Shown here one piece after another: positions 23,501-33,533 of a DNA stretch of 64,000 nt (within the stretch, counting starts at the first letter, position 1; every line of letters starts with the position of its first letter). Location: positions 165,763-229,762 of the forward strand of contig JAKSZP010002705.1 of the NCBI GenBank assembly GCA_022478985.1. Reading direction: 5' to 3'. The position numbers and the translations under genes were made by a program. Below the pieces are notes generated by a model. The model was not told the DNA's origin. It worked only from the letters and a program-made list of their open reading frames with translations, and ran no database searches. The stretch is from Massospora cicadina. Taxonomy: Eukaryota; Entomophthoromycota; Entomophthoromycetes; Entomophthorales; Entomophthoraceae.

Positions 23501-24242
23501 CCCATCCACGATGGTGTGATCCCCATTCGACCCCATGTCCTATTCAGGGTGGAAAACCTGGACATGATGGACATCCCTTACTCCATTGAGACCCAAAAAA
23601 TATTTGGAAATATGTACAACATCCTCTGTTGCAACCTCAAGTCCGCTCCCATGTGTGGTGCTGCCTGAGGTGGGTGTATCGTACAGCTGAGCGCTCTAAC
23701 ACTTTACAATCATCCTGTGTCATGTGTGGCCAGTATGGAACGCTGTTTCACCGCCTGGAGAAGTGCCCTACCTCTAAAGTGATATGGCGCGAAGTTCAAC
23801 GTCTTCTGGGCCAGGATGAAACGCATCCATTCAGTCTGTCAAGAGATATATTTGCTCTATTAATGGCCTCCCCTTCCACCCTCCCTCCGTGCTCTGGTGG
23901 TTGCAATCGCCATGTGGACTATCCACACGATTGTCTTGGATGCCATCGCAGGCTCCACCCCCACTCTCTCAGAAGCTGTCCACAGATTCCGGTCCCATTT
24001 GGTGGACCACTTTCAAGTGAAAATGTTTGGATACCTCCCACTGCATCGCCGACAGCTGGTCTCTTCCTGGTTCCCAGTCTGGTTCATCAAATCAGACCCC
24101 TTCCTCCACACGTTCTCAATTGTGGCTATGGCCCCTTCACACGTTTCCTCCCCCTCCCCATAAGTGGTGTTCCCGCTGGCAACAAGAGATAGCATCGCTT
24201 CTCTGGGGTGCCTCCCCTGGTACTAAGTTTTGTCTCTTCTGA
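20500..24242 (+). pseudogene. LINE C ORF2 (endonuclease and reverse transcriptase), broken
   Basis: The ORF2 frame is already open upstream of the ORF1 stop at 20536, so the two frames overlap. Endonuclease blocks: TIGTLNI (20560), DILAIQESH (20645), NIYAPNGA (20860), VGDMNCWL (20948) and RIDIIL (21139). RT: GIPYEL (21950), LFKKGD...NWRPVSLTNTDTKIL (22078-22160), FGFIPRRSIWDN (22218), VFLDHQKPYD (22300) and FADDCVVG (22607). The terminal Cys block CVMCGQYGTLFHRLEKCP spans 23720-23770. The stop is TGA at 24240. A deletion near 22535 and several stops inactivate it. Confidence 0.88.
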
Positions 24243-24314
24243 GTCATATTCAGAAGTGTCCATCCCATGGTCGGCCTTCCCCGCAATAAATTGAAATTAA
24301 GGTAGTAGATAATT

Positions 24315-24362
24315 TGTAATCCTAAAGTTGAGGCGTCACCTAAGCAAAGGCATAGCCCAAAA
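24315..24362 (-). repeat. Element R 3' LTR, piece 4 of 4
   Basis: 48 bp aligned to 36242-36289 (TGTAA.CCTAAAGTT and CAAAGGCA.AGCCCA). This completes the 591-bp LTR. Its outer end (24362) abuts the polypurine tract of element R. Confidence 0.85.
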
Positions 24363-24378
24363 GAGCCCCCTCTGAGCC
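24363..24378 (-). other. Polypurine tract of element R
   Basis: On the minus strand CTCAGAGGGGGCTC lies immediately upstream of the LTR start (TTTTGGGC here, TGTTGGGC in the other LTR). It resembles the gypsy A tract. Confidence 0.7.
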
Positions 24379-24526
24379 TCAAATGTGGGTGATAATAATA
24401 TTGTTAGTGTCATGGAACCTACTGATTAAAGTAAGACTGGGATTCCAATCTGTGTGTATGTAAACCCTGTGGGTTGCCCAGAATGCCAATGGCATAGCAG
24501 TTCAGATCAGTTGTAGGAGGGATCCA

Positions 24527-24766
24527 CTATGATTTTTGTGAGGTAACTAAAAATTCAGTAACATACCAAAGACACCCATAGCAAACCAGATGGCTGCAAT
24601 GAGGGGCAACTGCGGGTCTTGCTGGGGCATCTCCCAAGGATGGGAGAGGCAAGGAGGATGACCAATCCACCTGGGTTTGCAGTTGATGACCTTTGGGCTC
24701 TTTTTCCAAACCTTCTTGTACTGGTTCATCATAATAAAAATTCTGAAAATCACTAAAAAGTTTCAA
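24527..24766 (-). CDS. Small ORF with hydrophobic C-terminus, upstream of element R 3' LTR
   Basis: An 80-codon minus-strand ORF (24766 to 24527) with an acidic/polar N-terminal part and a Pro/Ala-rich middle. The overlapping frame (24753 to 24547) ends in a strongly hydrophobic run, PLIAAIWFAMGVFGMLLNF, long enough for one membrane span. It lies about 150 bp before the polypurine tract, where env-like ORFs sit in some LTR elements. I recognise no family. It may be chance or a decayed frame pair, and expression is not supported by anything visible. Confidence 0.25.
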   Translation of the reverse strand: MKLFSDFQNFYYDEPVQEGLEKEPKGHQLQTQVDWSSSLPLPSLGDAPARPAVAPHCSHLVCYGCLWYVTEFLVTSQKS

Positions 24767-25445
24767 AATTTTTATAAATGCTGATCAGGTTTGTGAATCA
24801 AATCAAATCAAATCGATTCAACTTTCAGGAGGCTTTGGGCTTTGCCTTGTGCCCATTGAGGGGTTTTGCAATGGGTTGAGGGGTTAGAGACGTCATTAGA
24901 ATGGTAGATCAATTTATAAATTGATTTGGGCCATATTGGCCCTCAGCGAGTTGGCCCAGATAGACCAGTGCCTGGTTACCACCTCACAATTGCAAAATAA
25001 GACTGTTCCTCACCCCTGAATGGAGAATTGCAATTAGCAGAGATGCCCTAATTCCACCCAAATTGTGCCAAACCACCAGCATATTGGCGGGGCAAATTGA
25101 TCCAAATTCTCTGATTATCTTGAGAAAGTGGAGGCGGACCTATAGCTTGTACGCTGGGAGCCAAATGAGGAGCAGATTGATGCAAAGAGTTCATCAGATC
25201 CAAAAACTCTTCAGAAGCAGCAGATTGGCATCATGTGCCCATGACAAAATCTTTGATCATTGTAATCACCATCTTGTGAGACACCAGATTGATAGCTTGG
25301 AGGGCCAACTTAATGATCATTGGCCCTAAAACACAGATTGCTGCGTACTTTGCTGAGTTACATAAAGGTATATTGGAAAAAAGAGATGGAGTTCGTGGAG
25401 TAGGTTTGGGTAAGGATAAGCTTTATTTAAACATAGGAAGGAAAA
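24767..25445 (-). other. Element R interior, part adjoining LINE D
   Basis: Decayed interior of element R. It contains a short AATC repeat (24799-24817) and a coding-like minus-strand stretch at 25221-25048. The right end, 25425-25445, is the left target duplication of LINE D. Confidence 0.6.
25048..25221 (-). pseudogene. Coding-like remnant in element R interior
   Basis: A 57-codon minus-strand stretch without stops, bounded by TAG at 25050-25048. Its composition looks like protein (AASEEFLDLMNSLHQ... WINLPRQYAGG). No family is recognised. It could be a remnant of a gag-like or element-specific protein. It has no start codon in frame. Confidence 0.35.
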
Positions 25446-25457
25446 CTTTTCTTTCTC

Positions 25458-25477
25458 GTTGCAAACACTTTTGCAAC
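25458..25477 (+). other. 5'-terminal hairpin of LINE D
   Basis: GTTGCAA (25458-25464), loop ACACTT, TTGCAAC (25471-25477): a perfect 7-bp stem about 12 bases from the element's first base. Confidence 0.6.
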
Positions 25478-25537
25478 CTATTCAATTCAAGACTAAATCT
25501 AGTTTGATAATCTCATAAAGGGGATTAGTCTGCGCCC

Positions 25538-26947
25538 ATGTCTGAAAGCAGTTGGGCAAGCAAGGCAAGAGGAGCAGGCGGAAGGCCCGCAGCCTCTAAC
25601 GTTCAAAAATGCCCCGGAGAATCTGACAGAATAGAAAAAAATCTAAAAAACTGGCGGTCACAATTTCCCCGGAGATACTCATGTGGCAAGCACGATGCAA
25701 CCAGTACATCAACACGCCACATTCCCAGCCACTTTCGTCGGTTTTATTTGAAGTCCATGTGTATCTGGACATCCAAAAAACGGCCCTATGGGAAAAATTT
25801 TGTGAAGATGTACACAAAATTTTCCTGACCGCGGTGTACGTTGCACCTCACTCCATGTCGCGCGGTTGGCTGGACCTAGGTTTTGAAAGCAAAATAGCAG
25901 CAGACAAGGCTGTAGTGGTGCACATAGTGGTCGACCTCCCTGAAGGGCAATGGGTCGTCGAAACTAAATGCACCAGATGGACAAAATCAAACCAAATTTT
26001 CCTCACGTTTGACTTTTTGCCTACTACGGTAAAACGTGACATTTTGGAGCAACACCTGAAAGATGGTCTCGCCATATATGGCGAAATACAATCTTTCAAA
26101 ATGCAACATTTCACGATGATGCCACACCTGTGCACCAGCAAAGCCATCACAGTACTGACCCCAACTGAGGAGATCACAAAGGACCTAACCCAGATCCTGC
26201 ACTCCACCTTTATTGATATAGCAGGGCATACCACCCACCCATTCCGGGTAACCATGGACAGCGCGCCCCCATTTGCACCCACTGTGACGCATTCGGCCAT
26301 AAGGTGCATGCATGCCCTATCAAAGAGGGCATCACATTCCAAGAGCACCCCTCAGCGGCCATGACCAGTGGAGAGGCGCACTACAAACCAACTGCAAGCA
26401 CCAAGGAGGCTTTCCCATGGGGAGCACAAGGCTGCTACCTATTGGTAAAGCCCATCTCCCTGCAGGAGTGGAAGAAGGCCAAGCAGGCCCATAGGGCAGC
26501 GGCCAAGGAAATGGCCAAGGCCAACACCACCATCCCACACTCATAATGCCAGGAGGACATGGAGACCTTCGCGGTGGAAGCAACTTGGGAATCCATCACC
26601 CAATCAGATTGGGAGGCCCATGCCAAATGGGCCACTCAATCTGAGGATCCAATGGGAGATTCAATCTCACCCAATCGCTGTACCCAAGCCCCGGTCAAAA
26701 CTGACTTGGGACCAATTCCAACCAAAATTTTTTTGCCCCACTCGACGGTGCACCAAACTTATCTGCACCACAAAAAATTCGTCCGACGTCGGGAAAACAA
26801 AAAACGAAGGCCAAAGCCAACGTGACTCTTTCCACAAAAATTAACAAAAACCCCAATAGCATTGCTGCTAACACCCGCGCTGCTGTGAAAGCCCGTGGGG
26901 ACCTGGAAGAGACTGGTGGGCCCGGGGGCCCACCCCCTCACACCTAA
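25538..26947 (+). pseudogene. LINE D ORF1 (CCHC RNA-binding protein), broken
   Basis: From ATG 25538 to TAA 26945, about 470 codons. Open pieces are 25538-25828 (96 aa), 25681-26364 (227 aa, the central region) and 26559-26825 (88 aa). The central block contains WLDLGFESK, LEQHLKDGLAIYGEIQ and HLCTSKAITVLTPTEEI. The zinc knuckle region is at about 26270-26320, partly frameshifted. The Lys/Ala-rich segment at 26460-26530 and the terminal basic region (26770-26880) suit RNA binding. The ORF2 frame overlaps its end. Confidence 0.83.
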
Positions 26948-29900
26948 GGTGCGAGGGGGAAACCTTCACTCTAGGGATGCTGAATATTGCCAGACTCAAG
27001 GCCTCCCCGTCCCAGGCTAGGAAACTGAGTTTTTACAAAACAATTTACCCGTGGATATCCTGGCCATCCAGGAGTCCCACTGTCCACGAGGTTCTGAGGA
27101 AGCTTGGAAAACAATGCTCCTACCATCCCTATCCTTTTGGTCAAAGCACTGTGGGGTGCTAATTCAGAAAAACAATTTTTCAAATTCACATCTTCAGAAA
27201 CATTCCTAAATGGCTGAGTGCTTGATGTCACCTTCTCATGGGCCGATGTTGCGCACACAATCATCAACATTTATGCCCCAAACGGTGCACATGAGCGTTG
27301 GGAATTTTTCTCGTTGGTCAAATCCCTCCCACTACCCCCAATTCTTTCCTAGTTGGCGACATGAACTGTTGGCTAACCTCACCAATGGACCGGTGGCCGC
27401 CCTCACCCCACGCCCCACAGGGTCACGTAGAACTACACATCCTAAAAGCCACCCTTGGGTTAAGGGATGCGCTGCCATGACATGCCCCACTGCTTGAAAA
27501 CATGATGCGTCCCCACATCCATAATGGCCAATTAAGGTCCATGACCTGCATTGACCTTATTCTAGCACCGGCAAAATTCCAACCCCACATCTCCCACTTC
27601 AAAACAATGAAAATAGAATTCTCCGACCACTGACTGGTCTCGATAACATACCACTTACCCGTCACAGTTGCAAAGGCCCCACATTGGTGCAAAATCCGCC
27701 CCCCAAGCTCGCATCGCCAGGATTTTCCACGTGGGTGGAAGAGGAAACTTTGGCGAAATCATTTGTTGCACCATTTTGCGTGGACCCCATTTTCACATGG
27801 GCAACTTTCAAAGAAGACACCATCCACCACTATCACCATCTCTCCTCCAGACGCTCATGAGCAATATCGGCGGTTATATTGCGCACGCTGGTGGAATTGG
27901 TCCACTTGGAGTCCAACATTCCAGCCGCAGGATATAGCCCTGCATGGGGCCGGAAGTGGGCGGAGGCAGCCACCCACCTCAACGCACTCGAAAGACAACA
28001 CAAACATCAGGTTTGTGTCCAATACAGGGCCACATGCATCACTAAAGGTGACAAGTGCACTGCATACTTCTTCAAAAAAATTTTTGCACTACGCTAGAGC
28101 GTGGCCTGCACAAAGGTGCGAAGATCAGACAATTCCATTGTGGACACACTGGCCGAAGTGGCAATCAAAATGCAACAGTATTACTCTAAGTTATACCGAG
28201 CTGAACCAATTCAGCTGGCCAAAATGGCAGAATTTCTCAACTGAGCTCATATCCGCACCATTTTCTGATACCCAGAAATAATGAATTTAATTACTCCAAA
28301 CAAATTATGGACAGCCATTTGCGGTGCACCAAACCAAAAATACCCAGGCCCAGATGGCATTTTATATGAGTTCTACAAAAAATAATTTAAATATATATCC
28401 CCATTGCTGCTAGCCTCACTCAACCAAAGCCTGTTGGAAATGCGCCTCCTACCAGGAGGACATGAGGCCTTTACTGTCATACTCTTCAAGAAAGGGGATA
28501 GGCTTGACTTAGCCAACTGGCGCCCCATTTCTCTAACAAACACAGACACCAAAATTTTAACCAAAATCATGGCTAACCATTTAGGGACTGTAGCATCTGC
28601 CACCATCTCCCCAGAACAATTCGGTTTCATCCCCAGAAGGTCAATTTGGGATAACATGCACTCAGTGGCTAATGTGTGTCAGTCCACAGCCTCTGGGGCA
28701 CTTGTATTCTTGGACCAACAAAAGGCCTATGATAGAGTAAACTGAGAATACCTTAGGGCCTGCCTCCATCAATTCTGCCTACCCTCCCGCTTCATTAACT
28801 GGGTGATGCTGCTCATGGAATCTGCAACAATGGCAGTGCATGGCCCAGGCTTCCTAACGGAAGTAGTCCACCCTCAAAGGGGCCTGAGACAAGGGGACCC
28901 CCTCAGCCCACTCTTATACAACTTCAGCCTTGACCCACTACTGCGAAATGTGAATGCCCACCTTACTGAGGTCCATGTGCCAGGCCAAACCCCAGTCAAG
29001 ATGATGGCATTTGCAGATGATTGCGTAGTGGGGGTGTCTCTTAACAAAGATGCATGCGCGTTTGAAGCCCTCATCCAGGAATATTCCTGGGTAAGCAATG
29101 CGGCACTGAACGCCTCCAAAACCGAAATCATCCTCCTTGGTCGGTTTCAGAACTGCTGGGCCCCAGCAAGTAGTTCCCAACCTGGCCCATCTGCTCGCCC
29201 ACGTCCACGCCTTACTAACTCAACACACACCGCTCCACTGGTGCTCCCCTTTGTGCCACGTCCTACCATAGGACTGGTACGCCATCTGGGCGTGTGGATG
29301 GAGGCAGGCGGATATGCGTCAGCAGTAATGGAGTGCTGTATACTGGACAACGTGACGAAGCGAATCGCCTCTCTCAGAGCCCACCCTACTACCCTCACTG
29401 GCAGGGTTGTTCTTGCCAACTCTATGCTCCTATCCAAAGTCTGGTTCGGAGCCCACGTCATCCCTTTCTCCCCAAGCTTCTTCAAATCCCTGTATGCTTT
29501 GCTGCAAGGATGGCTTTGGTCAGGCCACCCTCCACCAGAACGGCTAGAGGTCATTTTTGGCCCTCATCATCATGGTGGCATGGTCCTGCTTGACTTCAAA
29601 GCCCATGCTGCCAAGATCCTGGGTACCTGGATCGCGGCCGTCACTACTCCTACACTCCCATCCCAACACTGGTCCCGCGCAGCCCGCTCCAACTTCTCCT
29701 GAGCCTTGGGCCTCAATAATCCATCAAACCCCCACTCCCTGATGAAATACCTCGCATCACACACATCAGCCTCAGGTCATCACGGGACTAAAACCCACTA
29801 CAAAAGAATCCTACTCTCCATGCGAAGCGCAGAGTGGTTAATTCATATTAGTGGACATACAACCCGAAGAGGCTGCCCCTCTCCTCAGTTCACACAAGAG

Positions 29901-30656
29901 GTACAGGGGCTACCCATCCATGATGGCGTGATCCCCATTCGACCCCAAGTCCTATCCAGGGTGGACTACCTGGACATGATGGACATCCCTTATTCCATTG
30001 AAACCCAAAATACTATTTGGAAATACGCACACCATCCTCTGTTGCAGCCTCAAGTCCGCTCCCATGTGTGGCGCTGCCTGAGGCGGGTGTATCGTACAGC
30101 TGAGCACTCTAACGCTTTACACTCATCCTGTGTCGTGTGTGGCCAGTATGGAACGCTGTTCCACCACCTGGAGAAGTGCCCCACCTCTTAAAGTTATATG
30201 GCGCGAAGTCCAACGTCTGCTAGGCCAGGATCAAACGCATCCCTTCAGTCTGTCAAGAGATATGTTTGCTTCATCAATGGCCTCCCCCTCCCACCCTACC
30301 TACGTGCTCTGGTGGTTGCAATCGCCATGTGGACTATCCACACGATTGTCTTGGATGCCATCGCTGGATCCACCCCCACCCTCTCAGAAGCTGTCCACAG
30401 ATTCCGGTCCCATTTGGTGGACCACTTTCAAGTGTAAATGTTTGGATACCTCCCACTGCATCGCCGACAGCTGGTCTCCTCCTGGTTCCCAGTCTGGTTC
30501 ATCAAATCAGACCCCTTCCTCCACACGTGCTCAATAGTGGCTACGGCCCCTTCACACGTTCCCTCCCCTCCCCATAAGTGGCGTTCCCGCTGGCAACAAG
30601 AGATAGCATCGCTTCTCTGGGGTGCCTCCCCTGGTACTATGTTTTGTCTCGTCTGA
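26900..30656 (+). pseudogene. LINE D ORF2 (endonuclease and reverse transcriptase), nearly intact RT frame
   Basis: The endonuclease part (26950-27900) has TLGMLNIARL, DILAIQE in a shifted frame, VGDMNCWL (27355) and CIDLILAP (27545). RT lies in one frame from 28404 to 30191, interrupted only by TGA at 28743 and TGA at 29700. Key blocks: LFKKGDRLDLANWRPISLTN (28485), FGFIPRRSIWDN (28620), VFLDQQKAYDRVN (28703), GLRQGDPLSPLLYNFSLDPL (28882) and FADDCVVGVS (29009). The Cys block CVVCGQYGTLFHHLEKCP (30133-30186) ends at a frameshift. The C-terminal part continues to TGA 30654. Both internal TGA codons sit where relatives encode Trp or Arg, consistent with C-to-T/G-to-A decay. Confidence 0.9.
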
Positions 30657-30738
30657 GTCATATTCAGAAGTGTCCGTCTCATGGTCGGCCTTCCCCACAA
30701 TAAATTTAAAATTTAAAATTTAAACATAGGAAGGAAAA

Positions 30739-32699
30739 TGGACTAATAACTGACCCTTTCCAAAGGCAGTTGCCTTATATATGAAAAGTGTAAAAAAAGG
30801 GGTTGTGGCTGTGTTCCTAGATTGTGGCAGCTGACGTTATCATGGGTACTCAGCCTGGGCTTGGGGCGTTGTCATCCAGCTTATGCAAAAAATAGCAAAA
30901 GTTCTGGAAACACAATCTTCTGATCCGCCAGGGAAAGACCCTCACTGATCCAAACTTAAGCGTATTTTCTCAGATTAAAGGGGCAACAGAATTGGACTCC
31001 ACCAGGGTCAATTCTGAAAATATGTAAAAGATTTTTAAATTTTTTTTTTAAAAATGGATTCTCAACCCATATTGGCATTCCCTGACCCAGAATTTTGGAT
31101 TCCATGTTCTGGACCAGGTTTTTATGACTCAGGAAACATTTCCTGAGTTTTGGGGCCGATTTTCTTCCTTTTTCAAGAAAGTGAGGGATGGCGGGGTGGA
31201 TGCCAGTGGAGGGTGGAGGTGCTGTTGGTGACTTCTGGACTGGATTACCTTCCTAAAAACCTCCTTTATCCTTTCAACAAGGGAAGAAGCAGCCAAGGGA
31301 GATAGTGTGGATGGATCCTTTGGGGCAATGCGGTTACTCAACATTCATCAACCGCATGTCCCAGTCCCCAGTTGATCCAAGGGCTCTACAGGGGCATTAG
31401 GTCCTTCTTTTTCCTATAAGGGACCTTTTCCGGCCCAACCCAAGAGGTTGATCTCCAAACTTACAGCCAGGTTGAACTTGAAGCCTGCATTAACATATGC
31501 CTTGGTAAACTGGTTGCTTGAGTTGAGGTAGGTCTGTTCCATGCTAGTAGGATTCAGTTCTGCATAGACTGGCGAGATCTAAACAAGAGAAAGAGAATCA
31601 AAAGAGTCTTGGATCATCAGAAAAATTAAGTTTCAGGGCACTGCTAGTTAGGTGGAGAGGATAGATGCAATAGTTGGTTTGGGTCAGTGAGGTTAAAATG
31701 ATTTGGACAATATAAGGGAACAAGTAGTGTGACAGATGGGCAGAAGGATTCTGGAAAGTAATTTTGTACAAATGCGACTAGATTTAGGATAGGTAATTGG
31801 AGGTCAAATACGGTCAGTAGTGACATGATTGTCAAGTTAAAATTCTGGTCTGGTAGCCACAAAATTATTTCAAAACCAGCATTGGATCTGCTGGTTCACA
31901 AAAACTAATTGAAACCATTTTTTGAAGGCAAAATTAAACCTAAAATATTAGAAAAATATAATAATATAGAATAAAAAGGTATCTTCTTTTTTTGTTTTTT
32001 TGCTTATATTTTTTCTTTTTTTGAATGATTAAATAATTTAAATTGAATAAAAAGAAAATATTATAACGTCAATTAATTATATTGGCAAGCAGATATAAAT
32101 TTGTTGTTGAGGTATTTTTAAACGGTAAGCTTAGGTGAACCACCAGAATAGCATAAGACTCAATAAATCATTTGCGCGTTGACTGATCAGTGTGTTGCTG
32201 ACAACAGGCAAGATAAATTAGAATTTATCTGAGCAAAAGCATTTCCTCAGCATGGCAATAGAAACTATCAAAGTGCAGGGGCGTTAGCTCATCTTGTCAG
32301 TTTTGCAAAGGCCCCAGCAAGGATATTTTAAATTAGATTAGAATTAAATTATAACATCATCAGGATAGTGACATATAATAATGATAAATTAAAAATGCAT
32401 CCCACTTTAGTACAGGAATATAAGTTTGGTAGCAGAGGTAATTATTCTCAACTTGACTGGTAAGGAATGGTTGGGTATTCAAAGATGCCTGGTTGGACAA
32501 AAGAAAATTGAAACAACCTCGATTATAGGTTCAGAGGTTTGCTTAATAGAATTAAGTGGGGACTTAACCTCAATATTGAGTTTGGAGATCCCTCTTCTCC
32601 AGACAAAAATAGAATTTAATCTAACAATAGGAGGTCCAGTGGTTTTTAAGAGTGTTATCCTTAGGGTGATATATGAATTTACAGTGGTATCTTAAAATG
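30739..32699 (-). other. Element R interior, PBS-proximal part
   Basis: About 2 kb of decayed interior. Minus-strand open pieces occur at 31862-31644, 31617-31414 (see separate entry) and 31344-31129. T-rich/A-rich tracts lie at 31030-31055 and 31985-32030. No protease, RT or integrase motifs are visible on either strand. Confidence 0.55.
31414..31617 (-). pseudogene. Gag-like remnant in element R
   Basis: A minus-strand reading from ATG 31617 to TAG 31414 (68 codons) with one internal TAG. It has clear protein-like composition (SPVYAELNPTSMEQTYLNSS...FTKAYVNAGFKFNLAV). Its position, about 1.1 kb from the PBS, suggests an element-encoded structural protein, but I do not recognise the family. 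Confidence 0.4.
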
Positions 32700-32717
32700 A
32701 CCCTATAGTGAGCACCA
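32700..32717 (-). promoter_or_regulatory. Primer-binding site of element R
   Basis: On the minus strand TGGTGCTCACTATAGGG begins one base inside the 5' LTR end (32719). It is the same site type as in gypsy A, B and C and supports the minus orientation of R. Confidence 0.75.
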
Positions 32718-32718
32718 C

Positions 32719-33044
32719 TCTCAGCATTTCTGCCTATGCGCTAAGATGACAAGGAGTAGTGGATGCTTTCCTCAGGATCTAAAATAATTTAATGGGCTTA
32801 TCCATCTTAAAGCTGGTACACAGGCCCAAGGGAACATTAATCCTTCAAACAGATAAAGTTAAGGTTTTAAGTTTATTATATATAAATAATATTACTATTT
32901 AATTTTAGGGGGAAATTAGGATTATGAGAGTGATAGAAAATTACCATGTGTAAGAGTAGAAGTAGATTCAGGATTATAGGATGTGATGGCACAATCAAGG
33001 TTTAGAGTTGGAGTAGATCAGTATAATAAAGTTGGTTAGGGCAT
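32719..33044 (-). repeat. Element R 5' LTR, piece 1 of 2
   Basis: 326 bp aligned to 11299-11493 plus 16914-17048. It ends with GGCAT (33040-33044), the left target duplication of the 33045-36019 insertion. Confidence 0.88.
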
Positions 33045-33533
33045 TGTAAGGTTTCTGGTTAGTTGCTTGCTGGTGCTAATATTTTTAGAAAGCCCAGCAA
33101 TTTGAAAAGGGCTAAAGTCGCAGAAGATAGTAATAAAAGTTAAAAGAGTTAGGAAAAGGCCTTTATTTGATATCATCCTACCCTTTAATAGGTCTATTGA
33201 AATAGGGACTGGGCGAAACTAGTGATAAATCACCTAAGCTTTTAAGAATGTGGTGGTTGAGGTGATTTATCCCAAGTGTTTTGGGTAAATATTTGTATAT
33301 AGTAAAGGGAAGTGGTTGAGTCAAAATAGCGTTAAGGCTAATAATTTCAGGCCTTTGCCCCAAAAAAACATCAAGTGCCAGTGTGATAACTTAATGGTAA
33401 ATTTTGTTTGTTGCCCTGATGATGCTTCACTTAATAAATTATATTATGAATTAGAAACAAATAGGAAATAAAAATGGTGAGCCATTTGAAAACCCAAGTT
33501 GAGGCATCCCTTATATTGGGGAAAAACATGACA
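33045..33533 (-). repeat. LTR4, left copy (3' LTR)
   Basis: 489 bp, TGTAAGGTTTCTGG to AAACATGACA (plus strand). It aligns with 35526-36019, sharing TTGATATCATCCTACCCTTTA-type and GGTGATTTATCCCAAGT blocks. Confidence 0.9.

Larger units (their letters stand above)
19030..24302 (+). mobile_element. LINE C, full-length L1-like retrotransposon
   Basis: 5273 bp with a perfect 12-bp target duplication, TAGTAGATAATT, at 19018-19029 and 24303-24314. It has the same 5' end, ORF1, ORF2 and 3' tail as LINE D (5272 bp), and the two are strikingly similar. For example, 22038-22097 differs from 28441-28500 at only 2 of 60 positions. It is interrupted by stops and frameshifts and so is inactive, but it is much younger than LINE A. 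Confidence 0.93.
25446..30717 (+). mobile_element. LINE D, full-length L1-like retrotransposon
   Basis: About 5272 bp with a perfect target duplication of at least 17 bp, AAACATAGGAAGGAAAA, at 25429-25445 and 30722-30738. Up to 21 bp match if the ATTT overlapping the A/T-rich tail is counted. It has the best-preserved ORF2 reading frame of the window. It is inserted in the interior of element R. Confidence 0.95.

Noticed and set aside
24527..24766. Retroviral env gene
   Set aside because: Only a short hydrophobic run in one of two overlapping frames is visible; no signal peptide, cleavage site or cysteine pattern.
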